Shown: positions 20,031 to 34,186 of the stretch, one piece after another
Layout of the letters: each line of letters starts with the position of its first letter
How positions within the stretch are numbered: the stretch's first letter is position 1
Assembly: GCF_000003605.2 (NCBI RefSeq)
Contig: NW_003156734.1
Span: 767,568 to 819,671 of the forward strand
Direction: 5' to 3'
DNA from: Saccoglossus kowalevskii
Lineage: Eukaryota > Hemichordata > Enteropneusta > Harrimaniidae
Length of the DNA: 52,104 bases
The notes under the pieces: model-generated
Database searches by the model: none
What the model saw: only the letters and a program-made list of their open reading frames with translations
What the model was told of the DNA's origin: nothing
Program-made: the position numbers and the translations under genes

Positions 20031-22619
20031 AGTGATTACTACATTTGTGTTGCTTTCTCACATGATTACAGCAAACAGGAAAAAAAAAACTCTCAGAGTG
20101 AAATCGTTTCCAATGCCGAGCTAGACTAACTGACTACCCAAAGAATTGGTTATTACTGCACAAACAGCGAGCAATACAGAGTAAATTCACAGGCAATTAG
20201 AAATTAGAAAGAAAATGTTCATTTATGATACCGATCTAAAACCTAACCAGGTATTTCGATTAGAATAGTTGCAAACATTCATACATAGTGTACAAATCAT
20301 GATGCAAATAGGAAACTCTGATACTATCAAATAGAGAGAGTTCTTCCCATAATTCCCCTCACTGAGCTGAACGAGAATAAATCTATTGACCATCTCCGCC
20401 ATCTTTAACGGGCTCAACCACAGACGCAATACGGTGGATTAATTAAATCATACTCTTTTTTTATAATTGATTAAAAACTACCCATAGTAAGAAAAACTGA
20501 ATATTAATCTTCATTTTGATGTATATGTAAATTTGCTGCAGGGTTGAAAAAACAGGAAACAGATCTTAAGTCTCCCTAATGGATGATAAGGCAATGTTCA
20601 ATCGAATCTTAGCTTTCTAATTACAAAAAAAAATAACAATAATCGCAGCTTGTTTCAAATTCTCAATAGCCCTGAAGACATACTAGTGAAATTGATATAA
20701 GTGTACATAAACAGGTCAACTGATGAGATATCAACATTGTATGGATTGAGCAAACTGAGAGTAAATATATCATCATTATTGGTTGGATGGTAAACACTGG
20801 TGTCTTATAAAAAGCTTTCAATGGACAACTACTACATTACTTGTAAGTTTACATATCTGTCAGCGATAATAAAAGGCCTATATGACAGACATCAAGTCAC
20901 CAATGTATATATCCATGTTAGTATGCTTTTTCTCGTCCCAACTGACACAGACAATTTTTTCTATATTGTTAAATTACAGTTTTAGCAAGAGCTTTTTATT
21001 TGATAACTTCTCTGCTTAGGGAGTTCATATAAGAAAGCAATGTTCACATCCTAGAATGATCATAAGTCTCCCTAGCTCTTGCAGTAAAGTGATTACTTGT
21101 CTTAGGGGGTTGACAGTAAGTTCCCTCAGCTTTTATACCAAAGTGATGTGCTCATCTTAAGGTATTCATAGTAAGTCTAATTACCCTTGAAAGTGATGTC
21201 TTGGTATAAGCAAGTTTGTAAATCTCCTCAGCAATCCTACACTGTGTTCTCTAATACTGCATTTTTTAATTTCCCCATTTCAAGACGTCATTAATAAATC
21301 TTCCATAAATTTCCCATCCTAAGGGGGCTCATACAAGACTCCTCAGCTATACTAAAATAATGCTGTACTGAAATCAAGTGATGAGAAAGAGCTGAAGTCA
21401 AGAAAGTGCGAGATCCAATAATTCTTCAGCACACCTGCTGTTGCTTTAATCTATTAAAACGTTCATTGAATATTCACCTACAATTTACCATCGAAGACAA
21501 GGTTGAAAGGTCAATGTAAAACGGAAAACAAGGAGTGAATCATCAATCACTAGGAGATATACCAGAGAGTGAACTAACCTGGAAAGTGTAAGGGAGGGAG
21601 AAAAAGAAAAAGCAGGCCTCTTTGACAGAGATTGCGAAAGCAATAAGAACACTGTGTTAATTTGATATTGTGGGGGATGCATTGAGCAAAACAGCATGAT
21701 AAGCCGGCTTGATGACAGATGCCGACAATGAACTTATCTCTGGCATGAGATATTAAGTTAAGAATATCAATGGAGAATCTCCACATCAAAGACTAGAACC
21801 TGACCATCTGTATCAGCTGTGCATAGATACCCCATATTTGAAATAGTCAAGGATCACAAGGGTCACATGATATTCACCAGTGATAAAACAGAAGCAACCA
21901 TGCTTTATGTGACTATTAAAAGCCTCTTTATCTTATCAATTTTACCCATCACCTGTCTTTAAATCAAACCATTAGGCATGAAAGAACAGCCGGTAAGAAC
22001 ATTCACCCAAAGAGTTTTATCTGGGGTATATCTTACTAACATCTGAACAGCTTTTGGGCATGTATGGAAAATAAGTATTTAACAACCCTCTCAAAACGCT
22101 GAATATTTCCTGACTCATTTAACACTATAAACTAAGTTACACACATTAGATTGTCATTCATTTGACTCTCCCACACAAAAAACGGGAACACGTTTTAAGA
22201 TAAAATCAAGGAAAATTTCAAGGACGTTGATTCATTTTAAAGGCAATTCATTATTTTGTTTGAATTATAATGAAAAAATTAGGGGTAAACCCACTGAAAG
22301 CGTGGGCACGAAACTCAATGACAGAATAATGACGCATGAGTGACACAAATCCAAGGCAAGTATGGTATGTCTATCATTGGGTCTTAACTAAGGTATACAA
22401 TACAGGGGTTAACGGGTACCACCTCTCTTCTTACCGAGATTTAAGTCCATACACTGCAGGCTAATCAGAAAGTACCTGCTACAGAGACTTTCACCACAGA
22501 TTATCAAGCAAAGTCAGCAAAAATAATTAGAATGAAAGACATAACATTAAAACAGGGCAATAATAGTGTTAACAAGCATGCGTGACAATCAAACTGCAGT
22601 TAAATAGAAATTACACTGA

Positions 22620-22960
22620 ACACAAACAGACTGCAAACAGAGGGTTCGTTATCGAAAGCCAAGGCCAGCATGAAGGGCAGCACGTTCAACCTGGCATTCT
22701 CTGATTCATCTCTGTTTCACTGTGATATGTAATTTACACATTGGGTATCATATCTCATTTGCATAAAATAAACACAACAATCTCCCCCACCAAAACCAGT
22801 GCACATGGCCGACTGTACTATTTATTTGTGGATGTCTGAAGTTAATCTTTCAACAGTCTTAGGCGACCTACAAGCGGATACATTGGTGACATGCCTGGTG
22901 TGCGGTGGTGTGCGTAAATGGGACTAACAGGGCAGAAACAACAATGCTGGTAGCTCACTC
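22620..22960. promoter_or_regulatory. Possible enhancer: POU-FOX-SOX motif string
   Basis: The octamer ATTTGCAT (22757-22764) is followed at once by ATAAACA (22768-22774, forkhead type) and ACAACAAT (SOX-like). The surrounding 300 bp has more balanced base composition than the rest of the intron and few simple repeats. Inference only. Confidence 0.3.
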
Positions 22961-24559
22961 AATAAAAATGGTTGTTGGACTAAAACAGCTTCATAATTAC
23001 TGTAAGGCTGCCCAAGAATTATTTGACAGATAAATAATGACAGATAAATAATGTATGATATTATTTCAATAAAAAAACATTACTTTCCAATATACAAAAT
23101 TAATAGATCATATAATATGTATATTTCAGTTATTCCTACAAGTATACAACTTTGGTAGGTCAATATATATTTTTGATTTTACAGGAAATGTTCCAGAATA
23201 TTGACTTGAATTAAATAATTTATAGATTATAATAGTTAAAAGCTGAATATCAAATATATTTATAAATTTATAACACATAAGATTTTTATCTACAGCTTAT
23301 TAAAAATAATGAAATAGTGGTTACTGAATAGTTTAAGTTTAATCAACACAGTGGCTGTGTCTGTCTTCTCAAAATAATACTAATGCCTTTCTAGAACGGC
23401 TCTATTCAAATCACAGTAACTAATATGACATCCATCCATCCTAGTTGCGGTTACCATTAATACAACAGTCACCTCGGGTGCACAGCAGACAAATTACGTG
23501 CCCTAGACGTCCACCAGCAACAGAGTGAGAACTCATTAGTAATAAATTACAGGGGCTGGCATCATGACACCCGAACAACATTCAATCTTCCAATGGCCTC
23601 CGTCAACTAAAATACAACTTGGCATTTAAGAATATTTATTTCGGACACGAGACTTTCTGAGTAAATAGCGAAATGAGTTGATAGCTTGACATTATGCGCC
23701 AGGTAATAAACGTGGACAAAGCAACTCTCGATAGGTGGACACAATAGTGCCACTTAATAGGACGTATAAAGTAAAGTAGTAAACAAATTACACCACATGA
23801 ACTCCACTGTATTGGCTAAGAAAATAGCTTAATGCTACAGTAACTATCCAAACAAAAGCAAACCAAAACAATGAGCTAATAGTTTTTCTAAGAAAACAAA
23901 ACTTTATCCTAAAACAACAGATTAGACTCTCCAGGGAACAGTTAGCCAACCGAAGAAAAGGCAGAAATATTCACACTGTAATGCCGAATAGAGAGAGTTG
24001 TACTTAGCTCTATACGTTAAATTGAATTGTATAGAATCATATGGACAGCTGTGCTAACACTGGGTTCACTCAGTGTCTCACTATCTTCACCTTTTTAAAC
24101 CAACACCAGGCAATTATGTAAGATATGCAAGACATTTCACTTACTTCTAGTATAATGAAATCCATCTCTGTAATCTTGATGTCTCAATTAATTTCAACAG
24201 GATTTTTTTTTTAAATAAAACTAGTGGTTTCGCGTTTTTTTTTTGCTTTTTGTTGAAAATTATAGTTGTTTTCAGATGAGAACAATCTGCTGTGAAATGA
24301 TCCTCATGGTTATTCGAGAACTGTTTTCATTTGCTGTAGACAAGAAGTTGTTGGCTTTCCAGGTATCAATCGGCGTTACCACGGCAGCATGCAAGGGAGC
24401 AGCAAACGAAGACACAGTACAATCATCCACAATTATATATTAGCGATTGATGAAAATTGCTTCTTTACTCAACCCCATTTTGGAAAAGAAAAAAAAAATT
24501 TGGGTATTTGACATCAGGTGAGGATAATGAACAGTGTTAATATACCACCAATGGTTTCA

Positions 24560-24910
24560 GAGAGCCATGCTGTGAGAGATGAGGCTGTGTTCCTTGGAAG
24601 TAGCTCACCCTTCTCTAAACGTACACTCAGGCTGTTTGAAACCCCCGACAACACTAGATAGACGACGCCGCACTTTCTCAATTGTAATCAAATGCATGCT
24701 TCATTTGAAAGGAAACTCCCACCCACTTTCCATTCTGTGCTGCTTTCCCATTTGTCCACAGCTCCGGGTAATGATCTCATTAGCAAGGCATTGTGGGTAA
24801 TTATGCAAATGCCACAGTATTATGCCAGGGCTAAACTAATGAGTTGCTGTGTGCACGTTGCAGGATCACATTACACGTCTATGTTGCGATACATTGTACT
24901 ATAAATGTCA
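24560..24910. promoter_or_regulatory. Possible enhancer with TAATTATGCAAAT site
   Basis: TAATTATGCAAAT (24798-24810) is a textbook composite POU-homeodomain plus octamer site. It sits in about 350 bp of balanced composition with further CATTAG and CTAATGAG cores. Both strands are broken by stops and the 70-75-codon frames here look unrelated to any protein I know. Confidence 0.3.
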
Positions 24911-26545
24911 TTTTAACTGAGGGGTTAATAGGCTTGCCTCGTGTTTTCCCATCAATATATTGGAAACAATATGTATGTAAGCTTACAAGCCCCTATGGTA
25001 ACCCTAACACACCCGCTCGTTCTGACAGTCATACCATTAACCTTAATGTGTCAGTTTCAAACTACACTTAACCATTAAGTTTCACAATCTAGCTCACACT
25101 GTATAGCTTACAAACATTTAGAAAACACGGCTAGTTTTTATCGTAAATGTGCATCGCAAGCGAAATACAATATTACACATTGCAATGTTTTGGTCTCCAT
25201 TTCACTGATAATCATTGACACAAATTTGATAACAGTACATTATCCTTTTTTTACAAATTACTCTTGCAAAATACACTTTTAAATTGAACAAATATAAAAC
25301 ATACAAAATTTTGTTAAATCGAACAAAGGTATATTTTGTTAATTTAGTAAAGGGAAGCAGAGAAATGGCCAGGCTGTGTGAAGTACGTTCTTTGTCTGAT
25401 TGTCTGTGTGTGGCAGTAGACTAGCCCGCAAGCCACAATTCTACCATGTTGCTAAAGGCACTAAGCGAGAGATATATCTGAACACAGTTGTATGTACACA
25501 TACCAATATAATAGCTTGAATGCACACAGTCTGTAGCAAGCAGATCAAGCAGTTCCTTTTTTATTTAATTTTAATTGAATTGAGTGCGAGTGAATACTTC
25601 CCTTTACAAACCAGTATCCCATTGTAACTTGAGGTGTCTCTGAACAGAATGGAAAAGAAACCCTTACAACATATCCAGACATATTTCACAAATTCCTGTC
25701 TTACCTATAATTACTGGTATAATGAGACACTAATACAGCATTTTGATTCCCTAACACTCCAAGGTTGCCACGATTTTGACGGCCAAAATAATCCGATTTG
25801 TCCAATTTATTGAAAAAGTGATTGTATTTTGTAAAATGTAATATCAGAATGACGTTTTGTGTAAATATTTCTAGTTTTTAACATTTGAGTATTTTTTATT
25901 TATCATACGACTTATATTCAGAGTAAAAATATTAGCACATTTCAAATCTTCAATTTTTTTTTTCTGATTTGGATTGAAACAATGCAGATCATTTATAATT
26001 GATGAGAAAATTCACAGAATGTTCTTACATGTCTTCTTTACAAGAGGTGAGGAGAAGTTGACTTCATCATACAAAAGGTTAAACAAACGAACCTCGATGT
26101 GTCAATATATCTCTCACGCATCTCTACGATGTCTCACAAAATAGCTTCTCATGAAAAAAAAATTAGTCCCAGGGAAAGTAAGCTGGATACAGTAACAGTG
26201 AGATGGTTTGTAAAAGATAAGAGAAGCCTTGGCCCATAAATTCCTTAACATTTAACCTTAATTTACAATCACAATTTCTCATTTGGCTGACACGATAATC
26301 CTAAGCTACATCCGCTATTGATTTTTGCATATCTTACGAACCCCAGGCTCATATGGATTCAAGCTCTCCATCGATTAAAAAGACTTGACCAACAGTTATG
26401 ACCCATAAACTGTTTAATAATTCTGTTGCTGGAGTCAAATTGACAGGACGAAGTATCCTGTACACACTAATGTAGAGAGGATTTCGAGACACTTGCCGTG
26501 CGACAAAATGTGTCAAGAGTAACGGTGACTCCCTGTCTTACTGAA

Positions 26546-26559
26546 CCCCCCCCCCCCCC
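26546..26559. repeat. Poly-C tract, 14 bases
   Basis: An uninterrupted run of 14 C in otherwise AT-rich intron. A second run of eight C followed by CTCCCC lies at 45173-45187. Confidence 0.97.
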
Positions 26560-29076
26560 ACAGACAGTCATAAAATAAAATAGTTGCAGTAGTCTTGTCG
26601 CATTTAATTACTCATATGTGGAAGCGTAACAATGCATGTTCCATTTCAGCCTCATAAAACACAAGTAATGCAACGTCTAGGCACAGCGACTGCAACATTT
26701 TTTAAAAATAATCTTGGAGTTTCTTTCGCGAAACATTTATCTACGGTTTTAATAAAATTTGCAAAACACTACTCAATTTGAGAAATTCTTTGAAGCTACT
26801 ATGATCACTGTAAGGATTCATGGGTCAGGGATTAGAATCGTTTTTGAAAATATAGCTGCAACCCAATTTTAATGAATAGGAATCTTTATAAATGCATGGG
26901 ATCATGATTGGATGGTATTTCACACTAAGTGGCAACTGCCAACATTGATCACTGTCTTCGAAGACAATACCGATGATGCTCACCATCAGGAGAGCGTGGC
27001 GCACCAAACAAAGACCTTTTATTTTTTCAACATAACATCTAGTGTTTTGGTACATGTGTCACCAGTAAGTATAACTGAAATACATTGTGGCTATCGTAAT
27101 AAATCACCTCGCTACAATTCCTTTCCAGGGAAAAGACGACCGTGGCATTATATCACTGGAACACAAAGACGCATAGTTGAACCATGCAGTGTTGTTGGAT
27201 GAATCCTGATTGAACTATTTCGAGACTAAACTAGTTGCATCATTACAGAATTAAGATCAACTATCTGGTTAAAATACATTTGTAGAGAAAGAACAAATCA
27301 ATAGCTACACAGGGACAAACAGATGCTCCTGAAGGAGAGTTAATGTGGAATATCAGGGACTTACACAGCCAATTAGACTGTAGGTCACTCAACTGACTGA
27401 TTGGACTGCATACTGAGAACAGAAATAGTTAAACCATACCAAGTTGAAGAGGTATCGCAATACCATAATTTCATACTCCATGCATATCTGTACCGGGGGT
27501 ACTATTAAAAACCCATTCTTAATTAGTAAAAGAGATTGACATTATTATCACGAAAAAAAACTTGGTTTGCATGTTTTTTTTCCTGAATAGTACTTTAAAA
27601 GGGACTTCTATCAGACCAAACTGATTAACAATTTTGTAAATTTGCCATTTATTTTTTTTTTGTGCTATTATTTAAATAGTATTTCTTTTTATAAAGTCAT
27701 AAATAATGCCATGGCAACCAAGTTTAATGTTAAAATAAATTTGATTTACTTAATATATTTAATTATAAAATTTTATTTAATTCTGTGATACCTCATGTTA
27801 AAAATGTGTGCCTCTGAATAAACAAAAATGAAACTGAAAGGAGTGGAGACATGAAATCGGCATCCAATGCTCTAAATGGCAAAGGGTTTTTAAGATTGCA
27901 AGTTGAGAAAGTCCTTAGAGAAATACAGTCTGCCATATTTGTGGATACAAGTTGTGTATATTTCACTTTAATATAAGGAAACTACAGTAGTTAACTTAGG
28001 GTAATTGTCTTTCTATGAGTAAAGTATGAGCTATTGTGCCTCTCCAGGGATGCATTGCATATTGATGAGTTGTGATGCTGTGCTAACTGTGCAGTTGTCT
28101 AAGCTTGTAAAAGACTAAAATGATGGACGTTAAAATAAACCCGTTTAGCCACCCCTCTCAATAAATGTCACACAGATTAAATCTGCATTCTGGCCAGCAA
28201 GGATGGGATAAGACAAGAAAAGGAAAGCCTAGCACAGCAAACACCCACAGAGAATTTGGTGCCATAGCAACAATGACATTGTAAATACTGATGATGATTT
28301 TTTTTTTTTAAATCTTGAGACGATGTTGACTTTTAAAATTCATTCTTATTGTCAGTTAATATTACGAGAAAGCTTGAATGATTGACACTTTTCAAGAGGC
28401 CTATAGGTGATGTTTGCAAAACCAATTCAGCTTGGCTCTATGCAATGATCATTGATCTCACCGCCATTGCTAGAATAACACCAAATAAACCAATCATTGG
28501 GGAACAAACTATTAAATTGGGTCATGTTTTAGAATAGATTTTTGAATCAGTGATGATGTTGATGACTTAAAAATTAAAAATATAATATACTAGTATATCT
28601 TTCACAATATATCATAAGACTCAATACCAAAATGGTGGCTAGCAGCCAATTGACCGCAGGATTTGTTGCTTCCAGCATTTGGACTCAAATTATCACACAA
28701 TTAAATTCGGGAATGAAAATGGTTTTGTTATGAACTTTTCCAGATTTTCAGCAACATTTCGGTTGAACACAAGAAAATGGAGTAAGCAGATACCTCGACA
28801 GAAAATTGACAGAAATTTTTAACACAACATAACGATCGATCCAAGAAATCTAATTTCCCAAAAAATAGAGACTGATGTTTTGCTTGAAAGCAGCTGGATG
28901 CTAATTATTAAATAACATGAAAACTAATACACTTGCTTAAGTCAACAAGATTAGATGTTACTATTGCTGTGAAACCATGGTGTAACCCACCAACCAATAA
29001 GGTCCACCCCATGATACTCAGACTAACTCTCAATCTCACACTTCTTAAGCAACAATCTGTATCAAATACCATTGTA

Positions 29077-29107
29077 GTTGCTATAGCAAGTGAGTTGCTA
29101 TAGCAAC
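29077..29107. promoter_or_regulatory. Two tandem RFX X-box-like palindromes
   Basis: GTTGCTATAGCAAG (29077-29090) is followed by GTTGCTATAGCAAC (29094-29107), 17 bp start to start. The second is a perfect 14-bp palindrome, and the first has one changed base at its end. They resemble the RFX consensus with a Y in place of the second C of GTNRCC, so affinity is uncertain. Confidence 0.4.
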
Positions 29108-29666
29108 AGTAATGCTGCCAAAGCATACATCTTACACATCATCATAAAATACATTTTTAATTCAATTTTTTGATCTTTAATATTAAAAAAAAAACATAAA
29201 CAAAAATTGGGTTAACATTCGTCATTTTAAGTATTTTAGAACAATCACCAGAAGTAAATACACTGATACGTGCCTCTATAGGAATTCAAACATAATGGAC
29301 TGGAAATGATTTGAATATTTTCTTAACTCTAGCTTCATCAAACAGCCAATGAGCCTTCCCAAATGTTTTTCTCCAACAGGAAATTTTCTCCCTAAACAAG
29401 TCAATTACCCAGGCTTTTATTATTCAAAGTCAAGTTGCCATCCAATATTAAGCTAACATTAATTGCTTTTTTTCACTTAATTTGACTTTTCACTTATGCA
29501 ATCTGACTAAATTAACTTTGATGAAAAAAGACATGATAGAATTATAATTTTCATTTGATTTATTTTTCTTTGGTTTACACCGACCCACTGCTATGATTCA
29601 GTAAATCTGAATGCAAAGAAATCATGAATTATTGAAGGAGTTCAATTTATATGTTGATGAGATAAG

Positions 29667-29689
29667 CAGTCTGCTTGGAAAGCAGACTG
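29667..29689. other. Perfect 10-bp hairpin with 3-base loop
   Basis: CAGTCTGCTT (29667-29676), loop GGA, AAGCAGACTG (29680-29689). There is no poly-T after it on either strand and no gene beside it. Could be a chance palindrome or a remnant of a small foldback repeat. Confidence 0.6.
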
Positions 29690-32600
29690 ACCAACACAGA
29701 CCCTATCACATCCCGGTCTGAACTCAAGACATTCAATCATGGTAAAACTCAACACAAAGCTCATAACTGATTACATGTTAATTACTTAATGTTACACAAT
29801 AACGTCATAATCCAAGTCACATGACTTCATGGAATATAATTACTTGTATAGTCACAGACCTTAGAAAACGCTGTGTATAAGGTGTAATCATGAAAGTGAT
29901 TATGAGAGGGTAATTATTTATAAACAATGGTTTAAATTTTCTATCATAAGCTGCATTTTGTCACACATACACAATTATTATCACCGTTTTCAACAACGTC
30001 CGCGTGAATCTAGTCTTAAAATTAAATTTTACAATTTTAATTTTGCACAAATCAGTAGTGCATTTGCTTACATAAAGACAGAGGCGTGTTAACAAAATAA
30101 GTCATATTTTGAGTATCCAGTATACAATGAAAGCACTTCTATTAAAATACAGAAAACAAGATGTACGTTAACTTTGAAAACGCATTCTGTATCGTATTAG
30201 AAGCAGCATTCTGTAAATACGGGGGTCAGTGTCAATCATGTTTTAAGTTTATTAGCCCGAGACGGTTTTCTATATGCAAGTCAATCTGAATGTAGTCATG
30301 TTATATTATGTGGTTATACAAAAACAAGAGGTTACAGTTAAATTGCAGTATTACATAGGTAAAGGACAAGTCGCAGGATCTGATATGTCAGATACTTCAT
30401 TAAAACCTCAGTCTTTCAGTCTTCCTTGCAGCTATTTTGAAAACCCACAAAATAAAAATATCAAAATATGCCAGACCCGCAGTTAGTTAGAAGACTATAC
30501 CCAAAATAACTGAACACTAATATGATTTCTTTACAAGGCCAGCAAAGATAAAAGACACCGAGGCATCTCACAGTGTGTTTATCAAGTCTCATTGCAAACA
30601 CAGATATGACCACCTCATGGTGAGACTAAAATATAATACTTTGGAGAAGGTGTTGTTTATTCAGGCGTCAACCTTTCAAACTTAATATTTTCATTTAAAA
30701 TAAAGATAAATGAAAAGGAGCGACTTGATATCAATAAAAGAAAATTATTTCATATCCCTTCAATTTAAAAAAAAAAAAAAAAAAATACTGCCAACAAAGA
30801 AGGATGATACAGTGCCCTGTGGTTGCCATGGTGACCATCAAGCAGGGATTTACCATCATCAATGCAAGAAAAATGAGACGTAAATTTCAACAGTGCAGTA
30901 ATAACAATGAAAAACACACTCCCCTATATCCATTCTACTTTATAAACATGCCCAACCCACCACATCCGCTGACTACCACAGATGCTATAGACACCAAGAA
31001 ACGGTTGACAGAAAGTACAAAATCACTATACAAAGGTTTACCCTGACTTGGCCTACAAATACAAATTGTCCTTTTAATTTTTTTATTATTATTATTTTCC
31101 TATTGTACCCTAATGATTAATGATGTTGTCAGGCATTTGTAGAAAAAGAAAAAAAGCGATTAGTTGTTTATTACATTCCATTGTCATGCACAGCGAGTCT
31201 AACAAATTAAGACTTAAAATCTAATTAAAAACATAATGGATATCAGTACATTTCAGTGATTTTTCTAAATGTCAAGTCAAGCTTGAAATAAACTCGTCTC
31301 CAGTAATTTTCAACTGTGACATCTCAACTTTCTGCTTAATTTGCGAACATGAATAACTACCCAAATGAAATCTCTTCTCTCTGACACTAATCGGTTCCTT
31401 TTATTCATGCAGGTCAAAGTTCACTGTAACGTCTTCTCCAATTTATTTTCTGATATTCCTGTGTTCATTTCATACTCCAAATGATTGTATTTTTGAAAGA
31501 CAATCTTTTTATTTATATTTCGATGCTGGATTTTGGAATTTGATCGGCTCCAATAGACATGTGTTTGATAAAAACATCCACGTGAACAAATTCCCTAAAT
31601 AGATGTACCAAATTCATGTTGGATGCGTCTTTTCACAAAACCATCAAAGATAGTTAACTGTCTTTGCTATAATAATTATGCAGCTAAATTGATCTTGGGC
31701 AGACTAGAATATTGCACTTAGCTCGTTTGACCTTTTTATAGGTTCTTAAAATCCACTGCATTGTGCCTCTTCCGCAGAAATGTTTTGCATTGCTGCAATA
31801 ATATTCAATACTAACTGTGCCGCTAAAAATCACTACTTGCGAAGTCTATTATTGCTGGCAACTTAAGAGGATGACTACACCACCTGGTACTCTGTGTACA
31901 TCAATTGATTTCTCACTCAATAACTTGCCGGGGCATTGAAAATATGCTATTTATATCAAAATAATTCCCTGCATACTACATAAATAAATTAAACTATATA
32001 AATTTTGTTATTTCTCCCCAAGATGAAAATAAGTTTACAGATGGTGACCCAGACTGAATTTCATGTAACATACAACCCATGTTATAATCCCATTGGAAAT
32101 TCACTCCCACTGGTTGCATTACCAATGACTTAGATTTTCTTCTTGTTGGATGCTCGCTAAATTCCGCAACTCTCGAAAGCGACTGTGGCTATCACGCAAT
32201 GCATTGCCTCAACTCAACAGAACACTGATAACATCTATACTGACAAATAGCAATGAAGGCAGACATTTAAAAACATAAACTCAGTCAGCAGTTTTTTATC
32301 TGTCATCTAGCTCCCAACTACTTTGTGCCACTATGCTTTAAATTTGAAATAATTTCTTAAATTCCCTCAAAGTAAAACAAAAAAACAAGGTAAAAAGATT
32401 GACATGCTTGGGTGATCTTAACGAGAGACTGTTTTAACAACCATTCAAGTCTACATAATATTTCGTTCTGTCCCAATTTATGAAAATTTTAAATGAACAA
32501 TTTTATGGTTACAAATAATATTGTTGTTAGAGATGCACTTTTTGCAATTTTTATCCTATGTTTACAATCTAAGACACCACGCTTCAAAACTCCAGTGCAA

Positions 32601-34186
32601 TAAAAACAAATATATGAGCGATTAAACAAATGCTTACTGATGCCATTTTTCTCAATTTATTTTGGCCATTCATACACTTTAAACAGCGTGACCAAACTCC
32701 CTTAGTAAAAAAATATATTATTTTTTCTCTGCTGAGAATAACATGATTAATTGAATTTGGAAATAATTCAGACAATTAGCTTTCTAATTTAATTTTGCTA
32801 ATTCTGTCAGCTTGACAATAAAATATTTTTTTTTCTTCCTAATTTTTATTAAGTCATCAACTTTTTTTTTCAGCACAAGAAAATAAAACACAAAGGTACA
32901 TATTTACACAAGGTAATTGTCAATTAAGAACTTGTAGGAACAAAGGAGTAAAAATAATGTATTCCTAGTCAGGTCTTCTTTACACACTTCTTCATTAATA
33001 TGCCAGAGACATAGTGGTATGAATTCAAATGTAATAGCCATTTTTTTTTTCATCCAATTCAGACTGCAAAACCATTTGTTCTCCCTCAAAAATGTATTTT
33101 TTAATATATTGAATTCATATGTAACAGTTAAATGTATCAAATTCAAGATTGAGAGTAAATTGTATTATAACCATTCTGAATGTCAAAATAATCATTATTG
33201 CACAAGTCTTATCTGTATGAAGTTACGGTAATTATGCTTTTCATCGCCAACGATATTACTGCAATGTTGTGTGACATTTTAAATTATGTATCTTTCCCCG
33301 GGTCAATATACCAAATGTCTGCCCTGGGGGTTTATATTGCAGTATAGTGACTGCCCTTGTTGTCATTCCAATACACATATTACAGGTGGTGAACAACATT
33401 TTTTATTAAATTGTCACTCAATCAACCGAGATGCAATCGCCACTGTCTCTACCCATATTAAATCTAAACCAGTTTAGATTACAAAATTTAATATAAAATT
33501 CTAAATTTGTGCAGGGTCTAGATCAGAGTAGTTTTACAATCTTTCAAACCTAATATTTTACTGAACAGTGATTAAATAAGAGCATAATTAATATTTGATG
33601 AGATATTAACAATAGCAGTACACTGTAATTAATGTAAACTTTTGTTTAGATGACTTGATCAACCATTTAATTACTGACGTGAATTTCTATGACACAAAAA
33701 AATTGTTTTCTTAGTTTTTCAAAAAGACCTGCAGTATTATGTCTAGTTGATCTAAAAATAACAAATATGTTATAAAAAATTCTAAATATATAAAAATGGC
33801 AAAATGTTGCAGCAAATATCACTGTATACAAGAGGTTATTAGTATGTCATTGATAACTATAGAAAATATCAAATTTTGCATCAGTCAAAATAAAGCCAAA
33901 TTGTAATGAGTACAGCGACAGATGGTAATGATAGCTAGTGAAACTGATTACCTGAGGACGGAAATTATTACATCACACGTAACACAAAAGTTACTTGATA
34001 AGCTATCTTGGCATTGGGTTCCTGACGTAAAACTGTGCTAGGCGTTTACATGATCTGCGTGTTGGAAATAATTGCTTTTCTGGTTGCTCAGTGAAACAGC
34101 TGATGTGCTTAAATGTTTGAATGCAACATTATATCTTATATGAAGATGAAAAAGTGTCCCATCACAGTTTGTAAGAAAACTATAGT

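Larger units (their letters stand above)
19370..24560 (-). other. Giant PDZRN intron, second block
   Basis: No exon seen. It contains two of the possible enhancer patches listed separately, diverged repeats at about 21005-21350 (recurring TTAGGGGGTT/TTCATA and TAAGTCTCCC/CCTCAGC phrases), and many short AT-rich runs. The reading frames are short and not protein-like. Confidence 0.7.
24911..34186 (-). other. Giant PDZRN intron, third block
   Basis: AT-rich, no exon seen. It contains a 14-C tract (26546-26559), X-box-like palindromes (29077-29107 and a weaker GTTGCCATGGTGAC at 30822-30835), a perfect hairpin (29667-29689) and a poly-A run near 30766-30785. The reading frames are all under 100 codons with no recognisable product. 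Confidence 0.7.

Noticed and set aside
25690-25730. Second possible recursive splice junction (TATAG|GTAAGACAG at 25704/25705)
   Set aside because: An AG lies only 11 nt upstream and there is no pyrimidine tract, so it is probably chance.
30822-30835. GTTGCCATGGTGAC as a strong X-box
   Set aside because: The right half GGTGAC departs from RGYAAC, so it is only mentioned as a weak site.
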